From JAPUEK01 sp963815355 (GTDB lineage: Bacteria > Pseudomonadota > Alphaproteobacteria > Rhodobacterales > Rhodobacteraceae): a DNA stretch of 64,000 nt. The stretch lies in NCBI GenBank assembly GCA_963815355.1, contig CAWFGJ010000013.1, positions 868,001 to 932,000 of the forward strand, in the 5' to 3' direction. The notes beneath the pieces are model-generated. The model had not been told where the DNA came from, made no database searches, and worked only from the letters and a program-made list of their open reading frames with translations. Every line of letters starts with the position of its first letter. Within the stretch, counting starts at the first letter, position 1. This document shows, piece after piece, positions 8,805 through 17,741 of this stretch. A program made the position numbers and the translations under genes.

Positions 8805-10373
8805 TTGCCGGGGGCATTGAGATTGGAAAATCTGGACGCATCAATACAGCCGGAACTGCGCAGCGCGGTGCGGCGGGGTCGCGCGGTGCGACAGGCGACA
8901 GCACCGGTTGTCATCTCACCCCGTACCCGCAAAATCCCCGCCTATGCCCTTTTGGACGACGCAAGTTTGTGCGCCATCGAGGATCAGGCCGACTGGATCC
9001 TTGAGACGATTGGCATGGAGTTTCGCGGCGATCGCGTAGCGCTAGCGTTGTTCGCGGCAGCCGGGGCCACGGTGATTGGCGAGCGGGTGACGTTCAAGCG
9101 CGGCCATGCAAGAAAGCTTTGCGCCACGGCCCCGGCGGAATTCAAACTGCATGCCCGCGATCCGGCCAACACCGTGACGCTGGGCGGCGATAATGTCGTG
9201 TTGATGCCGGGCTATGGCTCCCCCTTTGTCAGCGATCTGGAGCAGGGTCGCCGCTATTCGACCCTGCAGGATTTCCAGAATTTTGTGAAACTGAGCTACC
9301 TGTCGCCCTGGCTGCACCATTCCGGCGGAACCGTGTGCGAGCCGACGGATGTGCCGGTCAACAAGCGGCATCTGGATATGGTCTTGGCCCATCTGACCCT
9401 GTCGAGCAAACCGTTCATGGGGGGCGTAACCTCCCCCTCACGGGCGCAAGATAGCGTTGACATGGCCCGCCTTGTGTTCGGGGCGGAGTTTATGGAAACC
9501 CATGCCGTCATGCAGGGCAATATCAACGTCAACTCGCCGTTGATCTATGACGACACGATGTCAGGCGCGCTGAGGGTCTATGCCGCCGCCAACCAATGCG
9601 TCTGCGTCTCGCCCGCGATCTTTGCCGGGGCGATGGGGCCCTTGTCACCCGCAGCCGTCGCCGCACAAACGCTGGCTGAGGGGATGGTCGGCATCGCGCT
9701 TGCGCAACTGGTGCGGCCCGGCTGTCCGGTGGTGTTCGGCAGCTTTCATTCCACCATGAACCTCAAATCCGGCGCGCTGACCTTTGGCTCGCCCGAGGCC
9801 AATCTGGTCACCATGGCCCTGTCGCAGCTAGGGCGGCGGCTGGGTGTTCCGGTGCGTTCAGGTGGTGGGCAGATCTCGGCCTCGAATGCCGCCGATGGGC
9901 AGGCCATGCAGGACAGCACCGACGCGATGTGGTCCACGCTGCTGTCGGGCGCGCATCAGGTCTGGCATGCGGCGGGCTGGCTGGAGGGCGGGCTGGTCAT
10001 GTCCTATGAAAAGTTCGTCATGGACCTTGATCACTGCGGCGCGATGATGACGTTGCTCCAGGGCTTCGGCACCGACATTGAGGCGTTTGGCCGCGATGCC
10101 TATCATGAGACGGGGCCGGGTCAGAATTTTCTGTCGACCCAGCACACGCTGCGCCACTATGCGACCGCGAATTTCCAGCCCGATATCGTCGAGGCTGGAC
10201 CCTATGAAACCTGGGTCGAAAACGGCAGCCCGACCGCAGCACAGCGCGCGACAGTGCGGTGGAAGCGGATGCTGGCGGATTACCAACCCCCGCCAATGGC
10301 CAATGACATTCGCACGGCACTTACGGATTTTGTGGCAGCGCGCAAGGCGTCGATGCCCGATGAATGGTACTAG
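8805..10373 (+). CDS. trimethylamine methyltransferase (MttB) superfamily protein, non-pyrrolysine type
   Basis: Likely transfers a methyl group from a quaternary or tertiary amine (glycine betaine-like) to a corrinoid or other acceptor. The 522-residue frame matches the MttB superfamily: an N-terminal Arg-rich start (SAVRRGRAVRQA), the barrel segments PGYGSPFVSDLEQGRRYSTL and HHSGGTVCEPTDVPVNKRHL, and the C-terminal region GPGQNFLSTQHTLRHY. There is no internal amber codon, so it is the non-pyrrolysine branch, members of which include glycine betaine methyltransferases. No ATG lies near the N-terminus; TTG codons at 8805, 8817 and 8823 are possible starts. A GcvT-like gene follows 12 bases downstream. 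No corrinoid protein gene is in the window. Confidence 0.85.
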   Translation: MPGALRLENLDASIQPELRSAVRRGRAVRQATAPVVISPRTRKIPAYALLDDASLCAIEDQADWILETIGMEFRGDRVALALFAAAGATVIGERVTFKRGHARKLCATAPAEFKLHARDPANTVTLGGDNVVLMPGYGSPFVSDLEQGRRYSTLQDFQNFVKLSYLSPWLHHSGGTVCEPTDVPVNKRHLDMVLAHLTLSSKPFMGGVTSPSRAQDSVDMARLVFGAEFMETHAVMQGNINVNSPLIYDDTMSGALRVYAAANQCVCVSPAIFAGAMGPLSPAAVAAQTLAEGMVGIALAQLVRPGCPVVFGSFHSTMNLKSGALTFGSPEANLVTMALSQLGRRLGVPVRSGGGQISASNAADGQAMQDSTDAMWSTLLSGAHQVWHAAGWLEGGLVMSYEKFVMDLDHCGAMMTLLQGFGTDIEAFGRDAYHETGPGQNFLSTQHTLRHYATANFQPDIVEAGPYETWVENGSPTAAQRATVRWKRMLADYQPPPMANDIRTALTDFVAARKASMPDEWY

Positions 10374-10385
10374 AAAGGAACTTCC

Positions 10386-11477
10386 ATGATCAACCAACTC
10401 AGCCGCACGTCGGCGCTTGCCTCCCGTCACACCGCCCTCGGCTCGGGCCTTGATGACTGGAACGGGATGGGCACGGCGTGGAGCTATTCGACCGACGCCA
10501 AGGATGAACATGACGCGGTGCGCGAGCGGGCGGGTATGTTCGACATGTCGCCGCTCAAGAAAATCATGGTGTCTGGCCCTGATGCTGCCGCAACGCTGGA
10601 CCATCTGACCACCCGCGACATCTCGGCGATCGCACCGGGGTCTGCGGCCTATCTTTGCGTCCTGACCGAGGCTGGCGGGATCGCCGACGACGCGATCGTG
10701 TCGAACAATGGCGGCGATGAATGGATGATCGTCCATGGCTCTGGCAACACGCTGGCGCTGCTAGAGGCCTCAGCCAAGGGCCGTGACGTGCAGATCACCT
10801 TCACCGATGCCCTGCACGATGTCTCGGTCCAAGGGCCCAAGGCGCTTGAGATCCTGAATGCGCATTGCGACATTGACCTTGCGGCCCTGGGCTATTTTCA
10901 GCACGCCCCGGCCAAGCTGTTCGGCCATCCCTGCCGTCTGTCGCGCACCGGCTATTCCGGTGAGCGCGGCTATGAAATTTTCGCCGATGCCTCCGTCATC
11001 GGGGACATCTGGGACAAGCTGGTGGCTGCCGGTGTCATGCCGTGCTCGTTTGCGGCCCTCGACAAGGTGCGGATTGAGGCGGGGCTGTTGTTCTACGGCT
11101 ATGACATGTCTGAAAACAACACACCGTGGGAGGTAGGGCTGGGCTTTACCGTCAGCAAGAACAAGGGTGATTTCCGTGGCAAGCAGGCTGTTCTTGCGGC
11201 AAAGGGCAAGGAAGCTATCATCAACGTCTGCCTTGAGGTTGATCGGCAAGACATGCTGGCCGGCGGCGAAAAGCTGTCGCACTACGGCACGGAAATCGGT
11301 GTCGTCAACAGTCCGTGCTTCTCTCATCGAATGAACAGGTCCCTTGCGCTGGCACATGTCACGCCAGGCACCGCGGTTGGAACGGTCCTAATGGTGAGCG
11401 GCGACGGGCTCAACGCATCCGCGACGGTGGTTCAGAGCCCAGTCTATGACCCTGGGAAACTTCGTACCCACGCGTAG
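10386..11477 (+). CDS. aminomethyltransferase family protein (GcvT-like)
   Basis: 363-residue protein of the GcvT/dimethylglycine-oxidase C-terminal family, which moves one-carbon units from aminomethyl groups to tetrahydrofolate. Typical segments are ERAGMFDMSPLKKIMVSGPDA (about 47-67), VQGPKALEIL (about 140), SRTGYSGERGYEIF (about 181) and the substrate-site region LDKVRIEAGLLFYGYDM (about 223). The ATG at 10386 has GAAAGGA upstream. Cotranscription with the MttB-family gene and the LysR regulator suggests a demethylation route delivering methyl or methylene groups to folate. It is not accompanied by gcvH or gcvP, so a role in the normal glycine cleavage complex is unlikely. Confidence 0.88.
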   Translation: MINQLSRTSALASRHTALGSGLDDWNGMGTAWSYSTDAKDEHDAVRERAGMFDMSPLKKIMVSGPDAAATLDHLTTRDISAIAPGSAAYLCVLTEAGGIADDAIVSNNGGDEWMIVHGSGNTLALLEASAKGRDVQITFTDALHDVSVQGPKALEILNAHCDIDLAALGYFQHAPAKLFGHPCRLSRTGYSGERGYEIFADASVIGDIWDKLVAAGVMPCSFAALDKVRIEAGLLFYGYDMSENNTPWEVGLGFTVSKNKGDFRGKQAVLAAKGKEAIINVCLEVDRQDMLAGGEKLSHYGTEIGVVNSPCFSHRMNRSLALAHVTPGTAVGTVLMVSGDGLNASATVVQSPVYDPGKLRTHA

Positions 11478-12139
11478 GCCCTGAGACGCCCGGGCGGAAT
11501 TGGCGAAGGTGAATGCGTGCCTTGTCCGCAACAAAGATGCCCGTCCGAACATGCTGCTGCAAGCATGTAAGGCCGCTCTGGCGAACTCACACCGCGGCGA
11601 ACCCTCGGGCCGGTACTGTCAGACCAGTGCGAACCAGGCTCTACAAGGACAGCTAGGTGCCATCGCCAGTTCGAATAGGCGCGAAAGTGCTGGACCCGTT
11701 TTCTTCGGGTCTCGGCGGCGTACATCGGGCCGAAGCTGTCCCATCTGCGCCTTCTGCTCAGCTCTGGCGCCTTCACCGCAGGCCATTACATCGTTGCGAT
11801 CTGGAAGGATTAGACCCTGTGACCAAGATCATCAGAAACGGCAGCCTGGTTCAGCTCTCTGGCGCCGAAGAGATTGTATTCCTCTCCGATTTGCCGTTGC
11901 CCGACCTCCGGGCATTGTCGCGCGAGCGCAGGGAGCAAAGAGCAGCCAGGGCCCAGCATATGACCCATACGCTTCAATCTCTCACAATTTGATGGCTATA
12001 ATCCTACGAAAATAACAAGATAATCATTCGTCAATTTCTGAAAACGGTCCATGACCACGAAGTGATTAGTTCTTTGCGTTCACACGAACCGAACGCAAAG
12101 AAACGACACCATTTAGTTCCATTTATCATCGCTCCTAAT
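11478..12139. other. intergenic stretch with one doubtful short ORF
   Basis: This 662-base gap between the GcvT-like gene and the convergent 12140 gene shows no convincing gene. The only candidate is a 57-codon frame listed separately at 11819. The last 130 bases are AT-richer than the surroundings. Confidence 0.5.
11819..11992 (+). CDS. hypothetical short protein (doubtful)
   Basis: GTG-started frame of 57 codons beginning VTKIIRNGSLVQLSG and ending in a basic, Ala/Arg-rich helix (ALSRERREQRAARAQHM). The composition looks protein-like, and a frame open further upstream to 11657 could extend it. I do not recognise it. No clear ribosome binding site. It may equally be a remnant of a larger gene. 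Confidence 0.3.
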   Translation: MTKIIRNGSLVQLSGAEEIVFLSDLPLPDLRALSRERREQRAARAQHMTHTLQSLTI

Positions 12140-12742
12140 TCACTGCCGGAATTTTCGTAGATTGTCGGCGGTCCATGCTTTTCCGCTATTTGTCCGCAGC
12201 CCCGCAGCATTAAGTGCCGCCGCCTGACTTGGATAGCTCTGTCCAGCCACTTCCTGCAAGGCGACCAGGATCGCCGCGCGGTGCAATTCCTTGGTGGCAG
12301 AATGCAATTTCTCTTGCACCCGCCAATCTTGGAAATGCTGTATCGGGTCGAATACTTTCCCGTCCAGCATGATCGGGTCCGGCGGCAGGGCAAGAGTGCG
12401 ATCCTCAGGTAAGCCCTCACGGATGAAAGGGTGTGGTCGCCAGCCTCTTGTTTCGGTGAATGCTATACTGATGAAGATCGCATGAGCGGACGCTTTCGCA
12501 ACGACTTGCCGAAGTTCTGCCGCACTTTCTAATGTTGCACGATCTGGGGCCAGCTCTAGGAGCGCTATCTCGCGTTCCATGACGCCACGCACATCTTTGA
12601 CAAATCGCCTCGCCGCTTCTCGCTGATATCGAATGGTTCGGCTTTGCTTGGCGGCGGTTTCCACATCGCGAGAAAGCGTCGTGAAGCCTGCCCAGGGGAC
12701 GGGGCGGGTCCAGTAGACGCCAATGAATTTTTGGGTCGTCAT
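12140..12742 (-). CDS. uncharacterised protein with resolvase-like features
   Basis: 200-residue protein from the ATG at 12740-12742 (MTTQKFIGVYWTRPVPWAGF). The fold pattern suggests a small alpha/beta domain: a first strand (KFIGVYWT), a long helix (AAKQSRTIRYQREAARRFVK), a second strand (REIALLEL), a third (AHAIFISIAFTE) and a conserved-looking WRPHPF. The C-terminus (YPSQAAALNAAGLRTNSGKAW) resembles the recombinase-type helix-turn-helix tail of serine resolvases, but no catalytic Ser in a YxRxS context is present. I do not recognise the family and assign no reaction. It is divergent from the ADP-ribosylglycohydrolase gene with only 78 bases between starts, so the two may share control. Confidence 0.65.
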   Translation of the reverse strand: MTTQKFIGVYWTRPVPWAGFTTLSRDVETAAKQSRTIRYQREAARRFVKDVRGVMEREIALLELAPDRATLESAAELRQVVAKASAHAIFISIAFTETRGWRPHPFIREGLPEDRTLALPPDPIMLDGKVFDPIQHFQDWRVQEKLHSATKELHRAAILVALQEVAGQSYPSQAAALNAAGLRTNSGKAWTADNLRKFRQ

Positions 12743-12820
12743 GCGGAAAATCCCGACGGTTAGACAACATCGCATCGAAATGTGGCATCTGTTGTCAGGA
12801 ATGACGAGAGGGGATGTGCC

Positions 12821-13846
12821 ATGACAAACAGAGACGCCAACAGAGGACTTGCTGACCAAATCGAGGCTTGCCTTCTGGGGGGTGCGATCGGGGATGCTCT
12901 GGGTGCAGACATCGAGTTTGCATCGCTTGCGCAGATTCAGCAGCGGTTTCCAAAGGGATTTAGTGATCTGCCCCGACACGACGGTATCCCCGGCGCGATC
13001 ACCGATGATACACAGATGACCCTGTTTACGGCCGAAGGGCTGATCCGTGCCAGCGTCCGCTATGAAGAACGCGGGATTTGCCATCCACCTTCGGTTGTCC
13101 ATCACGCGCTTCTGCGCTGGCTAAGCACTCAAGGCGAGGTGCCCAAGGTGGGCGTCGATGACGTTGGCCTGATCTGCGACGCGCGGCTTCACGCGCGGCG
13201 GGCGCCCGGCAATACCTGCCTGTCCGCCCTGCGTTCGACCAAAGCCTTTGGCGACCTAGCGCGCAACGACTCCAAAGGGTGCGGCACCATCATGCGGGTT
13301 GCGCCGATGGCATTTGTTGCGCCTGATCGCATCAAAGACATGGCGATGGAAACCTCTGCACTGACCCATGGTCATCCGACCGGACAAGAAGCTGCAGCAG
13401 CCTGGGCGCTGATCCTTGCTGCCTTGGCCACAGGCACCGGAATTGAGGAGGCCGCCGCTAGGCAGATCAACGCCTTCGGCAGTGAGACCGAGCAGGCCAT
13501 CCAATCAGCGCTAAACGCGCAGCGGAACGGCGCGCCGGAGACGGTTGAGGGTCTCGGCGGGGGCTGGGTCGCCGAAGAGGCCCTATCCATCGCGCTTTAC
13601 GCCTGTCTTTGCGCGCAGGATTTTGAACATGGTCTGACCATCGCCGTCAGGCATTCCGGTGACAGCGACAGCACCGGAGCAATCGCAGGCAATGCGCTGG
13701 GCCTCATCTTTCCCGATCAAGTCCGCAGCCACCGATGGGCACGACAAGTCGAATGTGCGGATCTCATCGCGCGGATATCTCGCGATCTGGCCCTTGCCAT
13801 GTCAGGAGAGGTGGAGGAACTCGGTGATGTCTATCCGGGCTTTTAA
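12821..13846 (+). CDS. ADP-ribosylglycohydrolase family protein (DraG-like)
   Basis: Dimagnesium hydrolase family that removes ADP-ribose from proteins, nucleic acids or small ADP-ribosides. The N-terminal GGAIGDALGADIEF, the metal-binding ITDDTQMTLFTAEGL (about 60-75) and the C-terminal HSGDSDSTGAIAGNALG (about 287-303) carry the acidic and Thr residues that bind the two metal ions, so the active site looks complete. 341 residues is normal. The ATG at 12821 follows GAGGGG; a longer start at 12782 is possible but lacks a good site. Divergent from the 12140 protein and 200 bases upstream of a metallophosphoesterase. No ADP-ribosyltransferase is encoded in the window. Confidence 0.9.
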   Translation: MTNRDANRGLADQIEACLLGGAIGDALGADIEFASLAQIQQRFPKGFSDLPRHDGIPGAITDDTQMTLFTAEGLIRASVRYEERGICHPPSVVHHALLRWLSTQGEVPKVGVDDVGLICDARLHARRAPGNTCLSALRSTKAFGDLARNDSKGCGTIMRVAPMAFVAPDRIKDMAMETSALTHGHPTGQEAAAAWALILAALATGTGIEEAAARQINAFGSETEQAIQSALNAQRNGAPETVEGLGGGWVAEEALSIALYACLCAQDFEHGLTIAVRHSGDSDSTGAIAGNALGLIFPDQVRSHRWARQVECADLIARISRDLALAMSGEVEELGDVYPGF

Positions 13847-14050
13847 GGCGCAGAAGGAAATTGTCATTTCAATATAAGCGGCAAAACGGATCTGGTGCAT
13901 CAACACAAATCCTCACACCGACACGGACCTCAGATCGAGGCAATGATTTATCCCTTCGACGGCGACTGTCGACAATTCGCGAGTTCTTGTAGCGCGTGGT
14001 TTTTTGATCACCGCAGCGGCCGAGCAAAGCAAAAATCCTGAGGAGACCGC

Positions 14051-14995
14051 ATGAAAACATATGATATCATTCCAGACATTCACGGCCAGGCGGCCAAACT
14101 CGACGGCGCGCTGGCAGCTCTTGGTTGGCGACGCGCGTCGCTCAACTGGACCCATCCAGATCCAGATCGGATGATCGTCTTCCTGGGCGATTTCATCGAC
14201 CGTGGGCCCGATAGCCGGTCCGTGCTCAAAACTGTCCGCGAATTGGTCGACGCGGGCAAGGCAAAGGCGATCATGGGCAATCACGAGCTTAACGCGCTGC
14301 ATTACCACACTTTGGACCCCAATGACGGCCAGCCGCTTCGCGCACGCGGGAAAAAGAATACTCAACAGCATCAAGCGTTCTTAGCGCAATTCCCGCTTGG
14401 CGATCCGAACACGCGGTCTGCGCTGGACTGGATGCGCAGCCTACCTCTGTTTCTCGAGGAGGGCGGATTTCGCGCCGTCCACGCCTGTTGGGATAATGCC
14501 TCTATTGGGCGTTTGAAAGATTTGACTCGGAATGGCGTGCTATCCGAAGAACAGTTGATCCTTGCCGCTGGGCGAGGCAAGCCTGACGAGATGTTCACAT
14601 TGGCCGAACAGATCGCCAAGGGACCAGAACATCCGTTGCCCGGTGGATATTCGTTCACCGACAGTGACGGGACGGAGCGCCATCGTGTGCGCCTGAAATG
14701 GTGGCATGCAGCCGCGAGAACCTGGCGCGATATCGCCATTTCGGTGCCGGTTATTGAGGATCTGCCGGAGGCAGAACTGCCGCAAACCGTAATTTCGCAG
14801 ACCTATCCACGAGACGCCCCGCCAGTATTCTTCGGGCACTTCTGGCTGCGAAACACCCCGCTTTTGCAAGCCCCGAATGCACTTTGCCTGGACTATTCTG
14901 CAGGCAAGGATGGCCCGCTTGTGTCTTATGAACTTTCAGATCCAACTGAACCGCTTTCACTGGAGAACATCCGCGTGCATCCAGCGAACAACTAG
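14051..14995 (+). CDS. calcineurin-like metallophosphoesterase (PPP family)
   Basis: 314-residue phosphatase with the full metallophosphoesterase signature: DIHGQ (residues 9-13, D-x-H), GDFIDRGPDS (about 47-56, GDxxDRG), GNHELNALHYH (about 76-86) and the C-terminal His region VFFGHFW. Family members are Ser/Thr protein phosphatases or diadenosine tetraphosphatases such as PrpE; substrate cannot be told from sequence. CTGAGGAGA precedes the ATG at 14051. Downstream of the ADP-ribosylglycohydrolase, it might act with it on ADP-ribosylated or capped nucleotides, but that is inference. The final base of its TAG stop is the first base of an inserted IS5-type end, so the native C-terminus could have been slightly longer. 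Confidence 0.88.
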   Translation: MKTYDIIPDIHGQAAKLDGALAALGWRRASLNWTHPDPDRMIVFLGDFIDRGPDSRSVLKTVRELVDAGKAKAIMGNHELNALHYHTLDPNDGQPLRARGKKNTQQHQAFLAQFPLGDPNTRSALDWMRSLPLFLEEGGFRAVHACWDNASIGRLKDLTRNGVLSEEQLILAAGRGKPDEMFTLAEQIAKGPEHPLPGGYSFTDSDGTERHRVRLKWWHAAARTWRDIAISVPVIEDLPEAELPQTVISQTYPRDAPPVFFGHFWLRNTPLLQAPNALCLDYSAGKDGPLVSYELSDPTEPLSLENIRVHPANN

Positions 14996-15705
14996 GGTCA
15001 GGACCCACTGATCTTGCCTTTGCAGCGTGATTCAGCCTCCGCAAGGAGACTGAACGATGAGCAATGTTTTCTGGCTGACAGACGCGCAGATGGAGCGGCA
15101 GCGGCCCTTCTTTCCCAAGAGCCACGGCAAGCCACGCGTCGATGATCGCTGGGTCCTAGGTGGCATTATCTTCATCAATCGCAATGGTTTGCGGTGATGC
15201 GATGCGGCAAAGGAATATGGCCCGCCAAAAACCCTCTACAACCGATGGAAGCGGTGGGGCGACAAAGGCATCTTCGCCCGGATGATGGAAGGTCTGGCCT
15301 GTGAGAGGGCTACCCCGAAGACGGTGATGATCGATGCGACCGACCTCAAGGCGCACCGCACGGCGACCGGCCTGCGGTCGAAAAAGGGGGCTCCGACGAT
15401 CAAAGGGGCTGTCTGATCGGTCGAACCAAGGGCGGCAAGAACACCAAACTGCATGCCGTCACCGATGCCGAGGGTCGGCCGGTCCGCTTCTTCATGACCG
15501 GGGGACAGGTGAGCGACTACACTGGCCCGGCAGCCCTGCTGGGGAACCTGCCATCGGCGGATTGGCTTCTGGCCGACCACTGTTATGACGCCGACTGGTT
15601 CAGAGATTCTTTGAAAGACAAGGGGATATAGCCCTGCATCCCTGGTCGGAAGTCACGCGGCAAACCCATCAAGTACGACAAGCGCCGCTACAAACGCCAC
15701 AACAG
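14995..15705 (+). mobile_element. IS5-family (IS427-type) insertion sequence, 3' end lost
   Basis: Begins with GGGTCAGGACCCA, the terminal sequence typical of IS427-group IS5 elements, inserted at a CTAG. It carries a recognisable but broken DDE transposase and stops abruptly at the left inverted repeat of an IS21-family copy at 15706. No right end is present. Confidence 0.8.
15057..15705 (+). pseudogene. IS5-family transposase pseudogene
   Basis: Starts MSNVFWLTDAQMERQRPFFP, the normal IS427-type opening. An in-frame TGA at 15195 replaces the Trp of the usual GLRW. After the AAAAAGGGGG tract (15381-15390), the likely natural frameshift site of this group, orfA ends at 15416. The orfB frame continues (LIGRTKGGKNTKLHAVTDAEGRPV) to another in-frame TAG at 15629 and is then cut at 15705. 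DDE residues are partly retained (MIDATDLKAHR, LLADHCYDAD). Two nonsense codons and loss of the C-terminus mean it is inactive. Confidence 0.85.
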
Positions 15706-15767
15706 TGTTGATTTCCACCCTGAACTGAGCCGTTTAGGCTGATAAATTTCACTGAGAACTGAGCCAT

Positions 15768-15887
15768 GTGAACCTACCCGCACTGGATACACCACAGGCA
15801 CTGGCCCTGCACCGTGAACCCAAGGCCAATGTCGAACGCTATGACGGCCTGCGCGCCCAGATCGTGGGGGGCCGCCATGCGTCATGA
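15768..15887 (+). pseudogene. istA: istA C-terminal fragment (IS21 transposase)
   Basis: The frame VNLPALDTPQALALHREP, followed by a short basic tail and a stop at 15887, matches the last residues of IS21-family IstA that overlap the istB start. Everything upstream, including the integrase core, is deleted up to the left inverted repeat. Confidence 0.6.
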
Positions 15888-16708
15888 TCCCGCCGCTGGC
15901 GCTATTGTCATCATGCTGCGCAGCCTCAAAATGTATGGCATGGCCCAAGCCGTGACCGATCTGATCGAGCAAGAGGTACCGGCTTTTGAAGCTGCCATCC
16001 CGATGCTGTCGCAACTGCTGAGGGCTGAATTGGCCGAACGCAAGGTGCGCTCCATCCGTTGCCCGGCAGGCAATGCGTGCATCGCCGATAGGGGCCTATC
16101 ACATGAAGTCGGCCCGCTTCCCGGCCTACAAGGACATCTCGGGCTTCGACTTCGCCGCCAGCGAGATCAATGAAGCCACGGTCAGAACCTTGCAACGCTG
16201 CGAGTTCATGGATGGCGCCCATAACGTGGTCCTGATCGGCGGGCCAGGCACCGGCAAAACATATGTTGCCACCGCCCTCGGCATCCAGGCCATTGAACAT
16301 TACCGCCGAAAGGTCCGCTTCTTCTACACCATCGAACTGGTCAACGCCCTCGAACAGGAAAAGGCCAAGGGTAAGGCCGGGCAGATCGCGGAGGGCTTGA
16401 CCAAGCTTGACCTCGTGATCTTGGACGAACTGGGATACTTGGCGTTCAGCGCCTCGGGCGGGGCACTGCTGTTCCATTTGATCAGCAAACTCTACGAGCG
16501 TACCAGTGTCGTGATCACCACCAACCTCAGCTTCAGCGGATGGGCCACCGTCTTCGGCGGCGCCAAGATGACCACAGCCTTGCTCGACCGCCTCACCCAC
16601 CGCTGCCACATCCTGAAGACCGGAAACGACAGCTTCCGCTTTAAGGCAAGCTCAGCCGCCGCGGCCCGGAAAAAGAAGGAGACAAACCCGCCCTTGACCA
16701 CAGCGTGA
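15877..16708 (+). pseudogene. istB: IS21-family ATP-binding helper (IstB), frameshifted
   Basis: DnaC-like AAA+ ATPase that assists IS21 transposition. The N-terminal part (MRHDPAAGAIVIMLRSLKMY) and the main part with Walker A GGPGTGKT, Walker B LVILDELGYL and the sensor segment VVITTNLSFSGWATVFG are in different frames. Comparison with the expected reading (RSIAYHMKSARF) indicates about 37 extra bases near 16050-16090. The ATP site itself is intact, but a full-length protein cannot be made. Length and C-terminus (RFKASSAAAARKKKE) are otherwise normal. Confidence 0.82.
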
Positions 16709-16780
16709 ACCAAAATCCATAATCAGAGGTGGCTCACTGCACGGTGAAAAAGCCGGCTCAGTTTTGGGTGAAAATCAACA

Positions 16781-17698
16781 GGCGGGGCCTTCGATCTGGC
16801 GGATCGCATCCGCACCGCTCGGGCGCAAAAGCCGGTCTACGCATTCGTTGCCGAACACGCCCAGTCGGCGAGCTATGTCCTCGCCTCCTAGGCCGACCGC
16901 ATCATCCTGCCCCGCACCGGCGCTGTCGGCAGCATCGGCGTTGTGGCGCTGCACACCGACATGAGTGGCGCGCTGGATCAGAAAGGCATCGCCGTCACGC
17001 TGATCCACGCCGGGGCGCACAAGATCGACGCTAATCCCTATCAGCCCCTGCCCGAAGGCATGCACGACCAGATGCAGCGTGAGCTGGAGGTCGTGCGCTT
17101 CCTCTTTGCCGAAACCGTCGCTGCCGGTCGCGGCGATCGGCTGACGCAGACGGCAGCACTGGCCACCGAAGCCGCCGTCTTTCGCGGCACCGATGCCATC
17201 GCCGCCGGTCTGGCTGACGAACTGGCCGATCCCGTCACCGCTTTCCACGCCTTCGCCGCCGCACCCCACGGCACCACTTCCCCCAGCAGAAAGGGTCCAC
17301 AGATGACCACCACGTCCACCGACACTCCGAACCCGGTACCAGTTGCCGCTCCTCCTGCGGCAATGCCAGCGGTCGCGGTCGCGCCCGCCCCGGCCCAAGC
17401 GCCCGCAAACGCGGCAGCGCTCGTCACCACCACCATGACCGCAGATGCCATTCGCGCCGAGGCGGCCGAGGTGGCGCAGGTTTGCGCGCAGGCCGCCCGG
17501 CTCGGCGTGACCATCGACGCCGCTGATGCCGTCACCAAGGGCCTCAAACCGGACGCCCTGCGCGCCCGGATTCTGGCCGATCTCGCCGCCCGCAGCGATG
17601 CGGCAGGCATCATCGCCACCGCCCCGGCTGCAGCCGCCGCCAAAGAAAGCCCGATCATCGCCGCCGCCAAGAAGGCCGCGACCGACGCCAAGCGCTGA
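16781..17698 (+). pseudogene. phage S49-family head maturation protease / scaffold, truncated
   Basis: Frame contains AFDLADRIRTARAQKPVYAF, SASYVLAS, an in-frame TAG at 16889-16891, then PRTGAVGSIGVVALHTDMSG, the SppA-like (lambda gpC) signature. The N-terminus was removed by the IS21 element. The C-terminal half from about 17303 is Ala/Pro-rich then helical (TPNPVPVAAPPAAMPAVAVA), and an internal ATG at 17303 preceded by AAAGGG could still initiate a scaffold-like product in the manner of lambda Nu3 within C. The protease itself cannot be functional as read. Confidence 0.82.
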
Positions 17699-17741
17699 AC
17701 CAGCGCCCCTTCCCGATCCCCCAAACCATGGAGACTGACCA

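Larger units (their letters stand above)
15706..16780 (+). mobile_element. IS21-family element, internally deleted
   Basis: Bounded by imperfect inverted repeats of about 26 bases: the left at 15706-15731 starts TGTTGATTTCCACC, the right at 16755-16780 ends GGTGAAAATCAACA. Between them are only the last 40 codons of istA and a frameshifted istB, so most of istA is missing. The flanking bases do not form a target duplication (CACAACAG on the left, GGCGGGGC on the right). The two flanks belong to different genes, an IS5 transposase and a phage protease, indicating recombination or deletion at the element. Confidence 0.85.

Noticed and set aside
8805..10373. Pyrrolysine-containing MttB
   Set aside because: The frame has no internal TAG, and no pyl genes are in the window, so it is the non-pyrrolysine branch.
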